Notes: a model not told the origin generated them from the sequence alone. A stretch of DNA of 64,000 nucleotides from Patiria pectinifera (GCA_029964075.1 CM057130.1:6262001-6326000), one strand, 5' to 3'. Counted from the stretch's first letter, positions 44,901-54,378 are shown. Made by a program: numbers and translations.

Positions 44901-46671
44901 ATATATCTGCAGGTTAAAGGTGTGCTACAAGTACATGACTATACATGTAAGTTAGTCTTTATACTTTATCGAAATGCATGTTAATTTGTTTAATTACCTT
45001 CTCTCATTGTATTGGACAACATATTTTTGGGCTTGCACATTTGGACTTAGCCGTGCAAGAATGTTTTGATTTAATACTTCAAATAGTCTGGTTCCAATGA
45101 ACAAAAGATTCTGCCTTTTCTGACAATCTTGCGTAATTGGTAGGCGAATGCGTTCGTTGACACTCGGAAATGTTCGCGATTGCTCGGATAAGTCTGGGCA
45201 GAATTGTTTTCTTTACTTACTAACAAAATACCTGTCATGCTTGTTAATTGTTGTGCATTTTTTGTTCATTAAATCAAGGCTTGCAGTTACAAAATTTAAT
45301 GCCAGGTGCAATGTCCAGTATCTGCATTTAATAACCATTTAGGCTTTGTGCTTCGAGTATGCACTCGACAAGAGCAGGGCTTTGTTGTGTCATGTTAATA
45401 TATTGTTGAATGAGATTGTGGGCCGACGATCTATTAAGATACGTTTGGTGATCATCTGGTCAGGGAACCAGACTTACTTAAAAACTCATACAGCGCTTCA
45501 TTTTCTAAGGAAATTTCCATATTCTAAGGATATTTCCTCATTCTAAGGAAATTTCCTCATTCTAGGAGAATTATGACGTCCATCAGACCAAATATAAGGA
45601 AATACATTTGTTTTTCTCAGGAAATTGAATTTCGGAGAGTGGAAGCACTGAACTTATATCTTATATATACAGAGACGCCATACAGAGGAAAACACTTACG
45701 AGAACCCAACCCGTCCAAACAGCGAGTACCTCAGCTCCCCTCCTTACCAGAACACGGAGGGTTCGGAGACGACGGCCATGTTACTCAGGTCTCACCCACC
45801 ACCCATCAGTGTGTCAGGGTACATGTACCCTCCTATTGCTAGGGGACTGTTCAGCAGGGGGAAACGGTGAGGAATCATGTTAACTTAGGTTTTGCACAAA
45901 ATATGGTTATTGGCCAAAACCTCATGGATCTTATTCACGTGAAGGCCATTTTTGTCGTGTTCCCTGAATGTGTTTCATAGATTCTGAACCGTTGAATGGG
46001 ATGTTGCCAGACTATTTATTCATTCCAGCCTCACTTTCATTTTTCTAAATGTGACTTAAAACATTAGGGTATATTTAATCACTAATTCTAAATTATTCAT
46101 CAGAGCAGACTGCATGGCATTAATTTGTAAAGTCATTGCTTTCATTTTCTCTACACAAGTTCCAAAAATGAAATTTAACCTCACTCTCAATCCAATATGG
46201 CCGACTCGTGGATGAGGCCCATGCCACGAGCTCTTTTCTTAATTAACGTGAATGTGAAAAAAATGTTTCATCAAAATTAGCAAAGTTTGTTTCGTATTTG
46301 GGTATTTTATAGAAAAAATCCATCAATTTCATTATTTCAAATTCAACTGATGAGTTACGGATATTGGAGGGAAGAACGAAGAATTTGTCTGGAGTGGCGT
46401 ATCGGCGCCCTATACAATTTTCACGAGATCGCGATTTCAAGTACGGATCCAGACGTTTTCTTTGTTCAACATTATTGATGTAATGATGCACTAAGTCATA
46501 TTTCCTTTTTTGTTGTTGTTGTTGTTAACTTCGCAATACTTCAACAACATTGTTTGAAATATAATAGGCTATATTTCTTCCTCTTTATGTTTCAGAACTT
46601 CTTCTGCAAGTAAAGAAAATGGCAGTGCGATATCGCCCATTTACTACAACGTCAAAGAGGCCGATTCGTGA
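35902..46671 (+). CDS. HYR/fibronectin-III single-pass membrane receptor-like protein (12 coding exons, complete)
   Basis: Coding exons are 35902-35977, 36300-36462, 37364-37452, 38390-38635, 40420-40662, 42414-42695, 42940-43227, 43518-43895, 44219-44515, 44834-44946, 45673-45866 and 46596-46671, giving 814 residues. Layout: signal peptide (1 to about 23, ETILVMVLCGVATA), three HYR domains (about 28-109, 110-191, 192-272) each with the two-Cys pattern, four FN3 domains (273-366, 367-462, 463-588, 589-687), one transmembrane helix (about 694-713, ILASCFLAAILVFIGIYI) and a cytoplasmic tail (714-814). The tail holds YENP, YLSSPPYQNT, YMYPP and YYNV and no kinase or phosphatase. Nearly all extracellular exons are phase 1-1 modules. 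N-glycosylation sequons (NHT, NTS, NAT, NSS) occur in the FN3 part. I do not recognise a named orthologue. Adhesion plus phosphotyrosine signalling is inferred from the domains. Confidence 0.88.
36300..36462 (+). CDS. Receptor exon 2: first half of HYR1
   Basis: It reads SSSEYVVLDCPNGISVP, RVTWVEP and ends NPGER. The CP.gIsVp.D and VtW.eP patterns are HYR-like. The acceptor is TTTGCAG and the donor GTGGTT at 36463, a weaker site, but the phase fits exon 3 exactly. Confidence 0.85.
36812..37122 (-). mobile_element. MITE family A, copy 3 (reverse orientation, receptor intron 2)
   Basis: In reverse complement it carries GCCATTTTTGATCGTGTTCC, CTGAATGTATT, GTTGAATGGGATG, CCAGACTATTTA and ATTCATCAGAGAAGACTGG, in the same order as the other copies. 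Confidence 0.85.
37364..37452 (+). CDS. Receptor exon 3: second half of HYR1
   Basis: It reads FPVGTHNIRYTLVDGNHI, then LCSFMVRVD, matching FpvG.t.v.Yt..D......C.F.V.V. HYR1 is the only HYR domain split by an intron. The donor is GTAAGT at 37453. Confidence 0.88.
37773..37784 (+). promoter_or_regulatory. Perfect NRF1-type palindrome
   Basis: TGCGCATGCGCG matches the NRF1 consensus YGCGCAYGCGCR. It lies in receptor intron 3, in an otherwise AT-rich region. Function is inference. Confidence 0.35.
38390..38635 (+). CDS. Receptor exon 4: HYR2
   Basis: It is one complete domain in one phase 1-1 exon: EEPPRIVNCPSDITVPADPG, SSVSWDVPLATDN, YTPVTYTAVDLKGNQAECTF, NVIVT. This is the clearest HYR match in the window. 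Confidence 0.93.
39425..40124 (+). mobile_element. Dispersed element C, copy 2 (about 700 bp, receptor intron 4)
   Basis: It starts AGGGTGCAC (39425-39433) and ends GTGCACCCT (40116-40124), a perfect 9-bp inverted repeat. Internal blocks match 24515-24995; this copy has extra internal segments. No coding frame. Confidence 0.8.
40420..40662 (+). CDS. Receptor exon 5: HYR3
   Basis: It reads DESPILEGCPVEALAYVPPT, GPVSWTPPRGIDNAG, FPLGRTEVMYTATDAAGNSA and TCTFNAVVK. It is phase 1-1, with a GAGCAG acceptor and a GTAAGT donor. Confidence 0.92.
40663..42413 (+). other. Receptor intron 5; SINE fragment and no gene
   Basis: Apart from the tRNA-like fragment it holds a short tandem CGCTGTCGTTGAT duplicate near 41368. 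No additional coding exon is seen. Confidence 0.6.
40845..41010 (+). mobile_element. tRNA-like SINE fragment
   Basis: A perfect Pol III B box GGTTCGAATCC (40901-40911) sits in a tRNA-like context (CGTGATCCTGGTTCGAATCC, CAGCCAGACTG). The A box is not convincing. It lies in receptor intron 5. Confidence 0.5.
42414..42695 (+). CDS. Receptor exon 6: FN3 domain 1
   Basis: It reads EIPGNKIFLRNHTSTELEIS, then W, and later LRGLSPGTMYNIRIYVTG. The ElEISW and L.PGT.Y.irIy patterns fit FN3 strands B and F. The phase-1 join to exon 7 requires the weak donor GTACGG at 42696; skipping it would stop at 42706. Confidence 0.87.
42940..43227 (+). CDS. Receptor exon 7: FN3 domain 2
   Basis: It reads PNAPSDFTFKAESLDSTSVF, LMWQPPIGNFDQYQISYQ and LYPNTSYVFTLVSVSG, a textbook FN3 core. 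The donor is GTACAG at 43228. Confidence 0.93.
43249..43270 (+). promoter_or_regulatory. Two octamer (ATGCAAAT) motifs 14 bp apart
   Basis: Exact ATGCAAAT at 43249-43256 and 43263-43270, in the same orientation, 21 bases into receptor intron 7. Confidence 0.4.
43518..43895 (+). CDS. Receptor exon 8: FN3 domain 3 with a large insertion
   Basis: It begins APLSKSQILLQKVTATSIQI and ends FMALVPTTFYTIRIIPSDAS and the linker. Between strands it carries about 40 extra residues, first Thr/Pro-rich (VPATTTQTPTAY) then very acidic (EVEEDEGDDYD). The acceptor is TGTCTAG at 43511-43517. Confidence 0.85.
44219..44515 (+). CDS. Receptor exon 9: FN3 domain 4
   Basis: It reads PSIVTDLVLQEVTNSSVTIA, WSPPSGRYERYKVTYAP and DGLVPMTTYVVSVVTIYEAL. 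The donor is GTAAGT at 44516. Confidence 0.93.
44834..44946 (+). CDS. Receptor exon 10: transmembrane helix
   Basis: It reads PTCTSPILASCFLAAILVFI, then GIYICRLKVCYKYMTIH. A 20-residue hydrophobic stretch is followed by basic residues, so the N terminus is outside. The acceptor is CCCACAG and the donor GTAAGT at 44947, phase 0. Confidence 0.9.
45498..45566 (+). repeat. Short tandem repeat TTCTAAGGAAATTTCC
   Basis: About three to four units of roughly 18-20 bp (CATTCTAAGGAAATTTCCT with variants) lie some 55 bp upstream of the alternative acceptor of receptor exon 11. Each unit contains GGAAATTTCC, itself a palindrome. Confidence 0.8.
45621..45842 (+). CDS. Alternative receptor tail from the upstream acceptor at 45619-45620
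   Basis: TTTGTTTTTCTCAG (45607-45620) is a stronger-looking acceptor than the one at 45672. From exon 10 (phase 0) it would give EIEFRRVEALNLYLIYTETP, RGKHLREPNPSKQRVPQL and so on, stopping at 45840-45842. The 52-base offset changes frame, so the YxN motifs and exon 12 would be lost. Confidence 0.35.
   Translation, partial: EIEFRRVEALNLYLIYTETPYRGKHLREPNPSKQRVPQLPSLPEHGGFGDDGHVTQVSPTTHQCVRVHVPSYC
45673..45866 (+). CDS. Receptor exon 11: tyrosine-rich cytoplasmic tail
   Basis: It reads RRHTEENTYENPTRPNSEYL, SSPPYQNTEGSE, GYMYPPIARGLF and SRGK. The acceptor TATACAG (45666-45672) has a branch-like CACTGAAC 25 bases upstream. The frame continues through the GTGAGG donor at 45867 into exon 12. 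A different frame is open from another acceptor at 45620 (separate entry). Confidence 0.75.
45926..46220 (+). mobile_element. MITE family A, copy 4 (receptor intron 11)
   Basis: It starts TGGATCTTATTCACGTGAAG and ends ATATGGCCGACTCGTGGATG then AGGCCC, an inverted pair. The internal blocks match the other copies. Confidence 0.87.
46596..46671 (+). CDS. Receptor exon 12: C terminus with YYNV
   Basis: The split Arg codon (cg|a) is followed by TSSASKENGSAISPIYYNVK, then EADS and TGA. The acceptor is TTTCAG at 46590-46595. The exact phase fit and tyrosine motif support it. Confidence 0.8.
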
Positions 46672-47158
46672 TCCAATTGTGTGTCAAAGAGCCAATGATT
46701 GGGGAGTACACGGGGACTAAATTAAAAATGCAAAAAAAATACACTTGGATGTTCAAACGACCGAGACGAAACGTGAACGAAAAAAGAACAAGAACAAGAC
46801 CCAAAAGTCTCAGTTGGGGCATCATTCACAACCAGTGACACATTCAGTCAGTTAGTCATCTATCAGTGACTGTGACTCGGGTAGTCAGAAGAAACAGGCT
46901 GCCCCTCGGGTCCTGCAACAACGAGCAAGTCTTACCGTTCAACTGACGAGGGGGTACCACAAGCACTGCGCCTTGGCGAAGGATCGGTCCCTAGGTACCA
47001 GACTCATCACCGCTGTGTACTTCGTGGATACTTCGTACGGTGAAGCAGGAACTAATCATGGTGAAGTTCCGATGGTCCTCATTTTCAAGTCACAGCATTA
47101 CACAGAGCAAGTTCCGGCGAGGAACAATAGCCGACTAGTGATTGATTTGTAATGTAAC
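46672..47158 (+). other. Receptor 3' UTR / downstream DNA
   Basis: No coding frame is visible. I see no canonical AATAAA in the first 480 bases; the first one lies inside the hAT-like element that follows, so the polyadenylation site is not placed. Confidence 0.5.
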
Positions 47159-47454
47159 CAAGGGCGGATCCAGGGGGGCCAAAGGAGGCCAGGCCCCCCC
47201 CCAAAAAAACCTTTTTTTATGTGACGTCGCAATAAAGGCAGGCAATGAGTACACCACCATCTTTTCCTCAAAAAAAACATTGGTTAAAGTGGTCAGAAAT
47301 TGCCTCAGATCGCACCACAGAGCATCTAGAATCCCAAAAAAATTCGGGGCCCTTAAGCGTGCCCCGAACCCCACGCCGTAATTTTGTTGACCCACTTTTT
47401 GGGGGACCCAAATTTTTTTGGCCCCCCAAAAAATTGTGTTCTGGATCCGCCCTC
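47159..47454. mobile_element. hAT-like MITE family D, copy 2
   Basis: The termini are CAAGGGCGGATCC and GGATCCGCCCTCG. Internal blocks are shared with 28267-28553, in the same orientation. Confidence 0.85.
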
Positions 47455-47967
47455 GGACGTAACTTACGCCTGCGCACTAAATTATAACGTCCGAACGTCA
47501 CGCGTACGCTGGTCAAAACATCACCAAACTTCTTGGTCCGGGGTCCCTGCTGTGCATAGTGATGCGCACGGCTATTGGTAACCAACGATGAAACCGTGCT
47601 CCAGGCTTCGGTTCTAGTGAAGTTGGTCGAACTGTATGGTTAACTATATCTCGAACATGCTCACAGTTGGCAAATCTGGAATATTGAAGTTACATCTGGA
47701 ATGGAAAGTTTGGTCTTCGGCTCATCGGCTGAACAAAATATCCAATGAGAACTCAAAGAAATGAGAGGCAACCAGGTGGTGAATTCATACGAGCGCAGGA
47801 ATGCATCTGCTCCTTTTGTTGTAGGCCTATACCTGAGGTCGCTGTTGAAGTATCTCACGGATAATACACTGCGTGTTTACTATATGTTTTCCTGCAAATT
47901 TTAAAACTTTTATTCATTCAAATTCAAAAACGGTTAACTTCAATTTCGTCTCCGAAGACTGGAAGAC

Positions 47968-48338
47968 GCAAATGCTACATTGAATTCGGGCGATTCAGTG
48001 CGCCACCAAGAGTTTGCCATGGAGAGTCAATTTTTCTAGTTTACGGTCGACAAAACATGGCCCATTTGAATGAGTGTCAGTAGACAACTTGAACTAATTT
48101 GTTATAGATTGGGGCATAGTGCCGCCTCGCAAAAAAACATTGATAAAAAAAAAAAAAAAAAAAAAAACAGATACCTTGACGAAACTACTGACCGGAAAAA
48201 ACGAACAATTTGAAATGTCCCGCGCTGTGAATTTGTCGACCATCTCCCACAATGCACTGGGAAAAATGAACTGTTCGTGGCAAACTCTTCGTGGCGCACT
48301 GCATTGTGAACCGCCCGAATTTAGTCATTGGTCATTTG
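47968..48338. mobile_element. Foldback element with long imperfect inverted ends
   Basis: AATTCGGGCG...CAGTGCGCCACCAAGAG and TTTGCC on the left reappear inverted on the right as GGCAAACTCTTCGTGGCGCA, CTG and CGCCCGAATTTAG. The arms are about 70 bases with small insertions. The element includes a long A run at 48147-48168. Confidence 0.78.
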
Positions 48339-49680
48339 ATCAGTGGTCAATCAATTTCAACATGTGTCCATTCGATGTCGTCATATTTTATTGGAATTCG
48401 ACTCACCTGATGAGCATCTACATAATGTAAGGATTGAATTCGTCCTGTTCAATCGATTTCAATAAGTTTCGATCAAACTCATCCTATGGTCTGCTGTAAA
48501 GAACTTTGTAAACAAGCTTCTGTCGGCCTACTCTAAGTATTCTGAAAGATGTAAAAATATGAATACTTATTGCTTTTCATAAGTATAGGACTTTTTTCTT
48601 GCATGAAATGGAAAGAATACATTTTCATTTGCCTGTGTATAGACCTTATTTCTTTCAGTTGTTGACGCAAAGTTGTCGAAAAACTAAATGGATACACAAT
48701 AAGTATTGAAAAGATATAATTTTGCATATCAATACACATGAGAAATGTGTTTTTAGGCATACTACGTTAAACAAGGAACATACTGGACAGACACACACAA
48801 ATAAAATAAATATGTTTAAAGTAGAAATGAACAGATGAAAACGTAAAAATACCAAAGATAGCATACAATCATGTGACGAATTTAAATAAAATATATATAA
48901 CATTGATTGCAAAATGACGAAATTGCTTCATCTATGTCGTACGTTAGGCAATTGTGGACGACGAAATTGAATTGTCTTTCACGAAAAAAAAGTATGGCTA
49001 ATGTACGAAATTGTTTGAACAAAGTGCGAAAATGAGCGACCAAAGACGAAATTGAACATGGGATATGCATGGTCATGAATTGTCGGGACGAATATGAGGT
49101 TAACCGTTTATGAATTTGGACGGAAACAGTTTCAAAATGTGCGGAAACCTATAAATCACTGACGTTCCAATATTGATATCATGCACAGGCAGTATGTTTT
49201 TTTTTCAAAGAAAGGTTGGATTAATATTTGAAGGAGGAGTTAAAAGTCAACACCTGACATTTGACACGAATGCACTTTTACCGACAGAGGGCCTAATTGA
49301 AGCAATTACTCATACTTTTGCTTTGTTTTTTTTTACGGAGAAAACTTTATAGTTTTTTTCTTTATTAAAGTAACAGAATTTTATCTTGGTAACTCATCAG
49401 ACTTTCTATAGTTCCGTGTTTATTTTAACCAGTGACAGTGTCCTGAATAATGTTGATTTTCTTTCGTTTTGATAGGCCTAATTGGTTACCGTTTTTAAAA
49501 TTTAATCTAGGCCTATAGTCGATAAAGCTCCCCGAAGTATTGGAAGTTGACAGTTGCATAGTTGTTTGTCACCCCAAATAAACCATGTTATATTTGGTTT
49601 ACTATACCTCATACATATTCAACAATTTCGTCGAGTTGCGCATCAGATACATGTATACGTGTATCGGCAAAACGTTTCCG
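48339..49680. other. AT-rich intergenic DNA; nothing recognised
   Basis: Only short AT-driven open frames occur. No repeats or genes recognised. Confidence 0.55.
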
Positions 49681-49699
49681 TACATCTTTTCACGAAGCT

Positions 49700-50035
49700 A
49701 GGACGATGTTCTTGCGTGCGCGTGCGCTAAGCTTCTAAGCTTGATCCGTAATACGCAAGCGCAGTAGACTATTTCACGGCGGTTGGTGTTCACCAGTACG
49801 CAAGCGCAGTCTTCTATTATGCTGGTAAGCCGTGTGATAGTCAAGTGCATGCGCATGCAACCTCGTTTCCATGGGTGCGAGATCTTGTTGCGTCATGTTG
49901 TTTCCCATCATGCCTTGCGCGATCTCAAGTGAAGGAACGCGCACGCGCCCATGGAGTCGAGGCTGATGCGCATGTGGTTTTTCCCGCGAATGTGGCTCAG
50001 CGTCTGCGCGCCCGGGTACAAAACAAAAAGATCGG
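49700..50035. promoter_or_regulatory. CpG-rich block with repeated TACGCAAGCGCAG and GCATGCGCATGC motifs
   Basis: The local CG density is high against AT-rich flanks. TACGCAAGCGCAG occurs twice (about 49752 and 49797), and NRF1-like GCATGCGCATGC lies at about 49848. It may be a promoter or enhancer, but no transcript start or gene is recognisable nearby. Confidence 0.35.
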
Positions 50036-50039
50036 TTGA

Positions 50040-52430
50040 CACGAGCTAGTGAATTGACCAGTTAGATTAGGCTCTCGCTCGTAAATATGTATGACGTAAA
50101 GTAACTGAAACCTTATTCCGCTATGATGAAACTACCCAGAATATATATTTGTCGTTACACTGAGTGTTTAATATTGAATTAAAACGAACAAATGGAATTT
50201 TTCATTTTTGCGAAAGTGTACCTTTTCTCTTTTCTGTATAATAACTCAACATAATTCACATAGGAAAGGTATAATTTAGAGTACATCTACTATAAAACTT
50301 TGTTGCATAAACCTTTTTTTCCGATGGTGTAAATCGGTGTCAAAAATAGGCCTACATTGTGTTTGACATATTGGTCTGACTCTGTTAAATTTAAAGCTCT
50401 GCATGTTAGGCAAAAAAAAAAAAATAAGTCGGTCTCTGGTCAGCGCGATTTTTTTAATCATGAGCGAGATCTTTTTTTCAAATGTTCTGCGGGTAGCTCG
50501 CTCAGCGCCCCTATTTCCGCACCTTCTTTTTTTTTTTACCAAAGAGCACCAAGGAATGGGAAATTGCAAATGGCAAATTCAATTCCGGAACTTTGGTCTG
50601 ACCAGAGACCGAATATTTTTTTTTTGGCCTTAATATTCATCGATCTACAGTGTACTGAGTGAGTGGTGGTTGAAGTATAAATTGACAAAAGTTGTTTTTC
50701 ACGAACTACTAATTGTTGCCTCAAGCATTGCAAGGGGCTGTTATTTAATTGCAATATCCGACGCCGAACCTAAACCCTTCGGGTGAATGATGAGGACAGA
50801 CGTCCGTCTTGTTTGAGTGTATTCAGCTGTGTTTGCAAACTGATTGAACTCTACTAGTGTACTTTTGCAACAACTTCCAAACTTAATTTTTTACACTAGA
50901 TGATGGTAAAATGAGAAATGAGCATAAATCATTAAAGATTTTCTACAATTGTAAGTGGTTGTAGATCATCTGATGACGTGCGTTAGCACAGACCCGATGA
51001 TGAGGTACAGACAAGGGCCGTACATGTATACGTGCCTAGTGTTGAGCCACAACAAGGAAACGCAGGTGACCCCAAGGTCATTTCGATTAGACTCATTGAC
51101 CACTTGAGAGTAAAATCGCCGGACAATAGAGGCCAGCTGACCAGCCCAGACCCAGACTGAGTGTACACAAACCGGACTCTCAGGGATTGTTTGGGATTGG
51201 CACCGCGACCTCGAAGGCTAGATCCACGGGTGGATCGATGCGGCCAGACGGTATGGGACATCCTTGTCCTCATCGCAAGGACACCGAGCGAGCCGGAGTG
51301 ACAATTAACAAGGGACATAACAAACAATCATTGGGTAACGCCTTGTTACGTCCTCTTGGCGTCGGGGAGACATCCAGGCTTGTCAAATCAGCCGATCTCT
51401 GGTTTTGGAGCTGGTGCTGTGGCGTGACGTAGCAACAGTATTATTTTCCATAAAACGAGTTACGCGTGAGACACGAAGAGATAAAACTATTCAATGCCAC
51501 GAAAACCTTATATAAAAAACTATAAAATTAAAAGACAGTCTTAATGAAACGCCCAATAGGCCTGCAGAATGGTGCTATTCCAAAAATAAACTACGTTTGA
51601 GCCTCTTTCGAAGGAAAGGTTATCAAAGCAAGCATTAGAAGCGCAAGCATATCCGGTCACGGTTCACAAAAACAAGTTATGTACTGGATCACAACATTTG
51701 GGGCTTGTGAAATGCATTTAATGTTATACTCAGGTAAAATTGTCAAGCATATTGATAAAAAAGTGCGGCATTGTTCACTGCATGCCACGATATACCGATA
51801 AAAAACAGTAGGCTCTTGAGAAACGATTTGTTATTTTGAAGGGCATATACTCAAAAAAAGAGGGGAAATTGCAATGTCTCTCTAATTTCTCGGGAACTAG
51901 GCACAGATAATCGATGTCGAGGTTCACTTATTGCCTTTTCTGACCCAATAAAGTCTGCATTGTGTAGCCTTGGGTAGTAATAGTATCGATAAATAATGAC
52001 TGTACTGTATTTTGAATTGATCGTACACTCCGTGCGTCTAAACATATTACGGTACTCCCTGTCAGTGTTACGTTAACTAGAAGTGATCCAGACTAAAGTC
52101 AAACACTGTATGTGTGTAAACAATTACATCAATTTCGGTTTTTATTGGCCTATACCTGTGCAGTGTTGACAAGGGGTCAGCTATATTGAGTGAACAGCAT
52201 GTATTACAAAATAATAAACCATATGAAGTCTGATTCAATACATTTTTATTTCGTTGGAGAAAAAAAACACCAAATAAAACACTAAAACTTCTTAATTGAT
52301 AACACTGACAAAAAAATATGCATGAGCCGGGCGGGTTGCACGGCTTCGCTTGCACTTGGGCGGTTAGTTTGGTTACAAACATGTTGAGCGCCCTCTCGTG
52401 ACACAAGAGGACCGCATCACACCGTGCACT
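50040..52430. other. Intergenic stretch; nothing firmly recognised
   Basis: Open frames on both strands around 50983-51432 overlap each other and have no family resemblance. The higher GC of that patch may mark an old repeat. Confidence 0.5.
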
Positions 52431-52432
52431 TG

Positions 52433-52512
52433 AGTACATGTACGTACATGTACATGTACATTGTACATACAATGTATGTACATGTACTGTATACTGCACA
52501 ATGTGTACATGC
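52433..52512. repeat. ACATGT palindromic microsatellite, second tract
   Basis: Repeated GTACATGTAC units, self-complementary, with an internal TTGTACATACAATGT mirror-like centre. Confidence 0.87.
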
Positions 52513-53395
52513 ACAAGTGCATGAGATATAAATGTATGTACAATTATAGATGCTCATTGTAAAAGTACATCGAGGCGTGTTAAATGTAAATTTATCCATG
52601 AAACTAAAACTACGAACTTGCTATCAAATACAACTCCGCGTGATCCCATCCTCTACGTTGATTGCTGAGATGTTATGCCTTGGTCCCGTCCCTCTAGCCT
52701 TTCCATTTCAGTGCTTTGGGGAATTTGTAAATGTGGAATTGTTGGACGAGAATATTAATTCATGGAAGGCCAACGTCGAGGGCGTAAGTGTCTACCGTCG
52801 TTAATTTGCATCACGCCGAAATGTTTTATTAATGGCAAGGTACTATACAGAGACGTCATTTACTTGTGGTAATATGGTGGGACTTTTAAACATTGATCTG
52901 GCCGGGATATTGTTGCCAGGTACCTAAAATTACACCAACGTCTGGAACCTCTTTACAAATAATGTATGCAATTAGGTACACGTAGCGATCTTTTTGTTCA
53001 TTTCTTTTTGTTCATTTCATCAGAGGGTATACCCTAATTTAATGTTTAATGGAGAAATGTTTACTGTTAGTAAAATGCCTTTAACTTGTCATCGTTTGTT
53101 AAAAACGATAATGCATGTTGGGACAGTGAGTTAAAATGTGCACTTGTTGGAGTGTGAAAAAAATCTACAACTTTTTTTTTCTAGGCAGATGAAGAGCGGC
53201 ACAGCATTCGAAACCACTTTGGGGATCTGTTTCAATTTTGTTTTTCTTTATGATCATCGATTTTACAGCCTCACTTGGTTTGTACTCTCCTTTTGAAAAA
53301 AAGTGTTGTTTAACTTAAGAGAACAATCACTAAAAAAAATCTCTCGGAATATCTCCATTCTTGATAAAAAAAAAGAACAGACTTACATATTTAAG

Positions 53396-53608
53396 GGAAT
53401 ATACAATATTTGCTTTTGCTGTACTTTTCAGAAATGGATGGATTTGGGGGACCGTAGTTTACAGCAAATATTGTTTCACTGACATGTTTAAAGTTTTGTG
53501 TTCGTAGATACTGGAAAAACCAAGAAAAAACAATATTTTTGTAGTCTGGTTCCGGCCTGACCACACTTCAGATGAAACGGAGCAATTTATAGACTTAGAG
53601 GAATTTGA
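53396..53608 (+). repeat. Dispersed repeat E, copy 1
   Basis: It shares TCAGAAATGGATGGATTTGG, TTGTTTCACTGAC, TGGAAAAACC, TCTGGTTC and ACTTCAG.TGAAACGGAGCAATTT-like blocks with the reverse complement of 61347-61556. Confidence 0.78.
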
Positions 53609-54129
53609 AGGTCAGGGAACCAGTCCAGCATGGCTTGTACCCGTTCATATATGTAATTAATTGCATGCCAAGATGCGGACTAATTAAAATATGGTAAATT
53701 GGGGGCAGTGTTCAAAACAAAAAGGCCAGTTTTTTTCTAACGCTGGTCAGCACACCAGGTGCCATGATTTTACGGGATGCTTTAGATTCTCATTCACTTT
53801 AATACAGTCCACTGGTATTTCATAATGATTTGGTAGTTTTTGTTTTTGATGTTTGCAAATGTTGTATATTTTAAAAGAAGAAGCAGAATTCTTGTGTTGC
53901 GTTTTGAGGAGCATTTTCCCTTATCAAAAAATGTTGAGAATAACTTTATTATAACTTACCTTTCCTTTTCGATTTATAGTAAATTTGAAGAGTAACTGCT
54001 AAAAAAGTCTGAAAACTGTTCCAAATCCAATTCTGGTCTCCAAAAAACGTAGCTACATAATAATTAATATCATAGAGCACAACCATCCCAATCGTACTAC
54101 GCCTTTTTATAACGATCCCCATACCATCC

Positions 54130-54378
54130 AATATACATGTACATAAATTATTACTACATGTACATGTATAATATGCACAGTGTGTGTGTACATGTTCCAT
54201 CACAACATGCATGTACTGTACATGTACATTATGTATACTACACTGCAAACAGCCGTTTTGAAATCTGTTCCAATTGTCGTCTTCGAAAAATTTAGCTCCC
54301 CAAATACTGTACATGCACATGTATATGTATATGTACATGTACATACATTTGTACATGTACAACAATGTACATGTACTT
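54130..54378. repeat. ACATGT palindromic microsatellite, third tract (three clusters)
   Basis: Clusters lie at about 54130-54170, 54185-54240 and 54306-54378, upstream of the CDK inhibitor gene. They generate spurious open frames rich in Met, Tyr, Cys and Thr on both strands. Confidence 0.85.

Noticed and set aside
47135..47585. Set of 80-105 codon frames on both strands
   Set aside because: They lie across the hAT-like MITE copy and its flanks; the same peptide fragments recur at 28368-28713.
50983..51432. Overlapping 114-codon minus and 81-codon plus frames
   Set aside because: Neither resembles a known protein and both lack convincing splice or promoter context; probably an old repeat.
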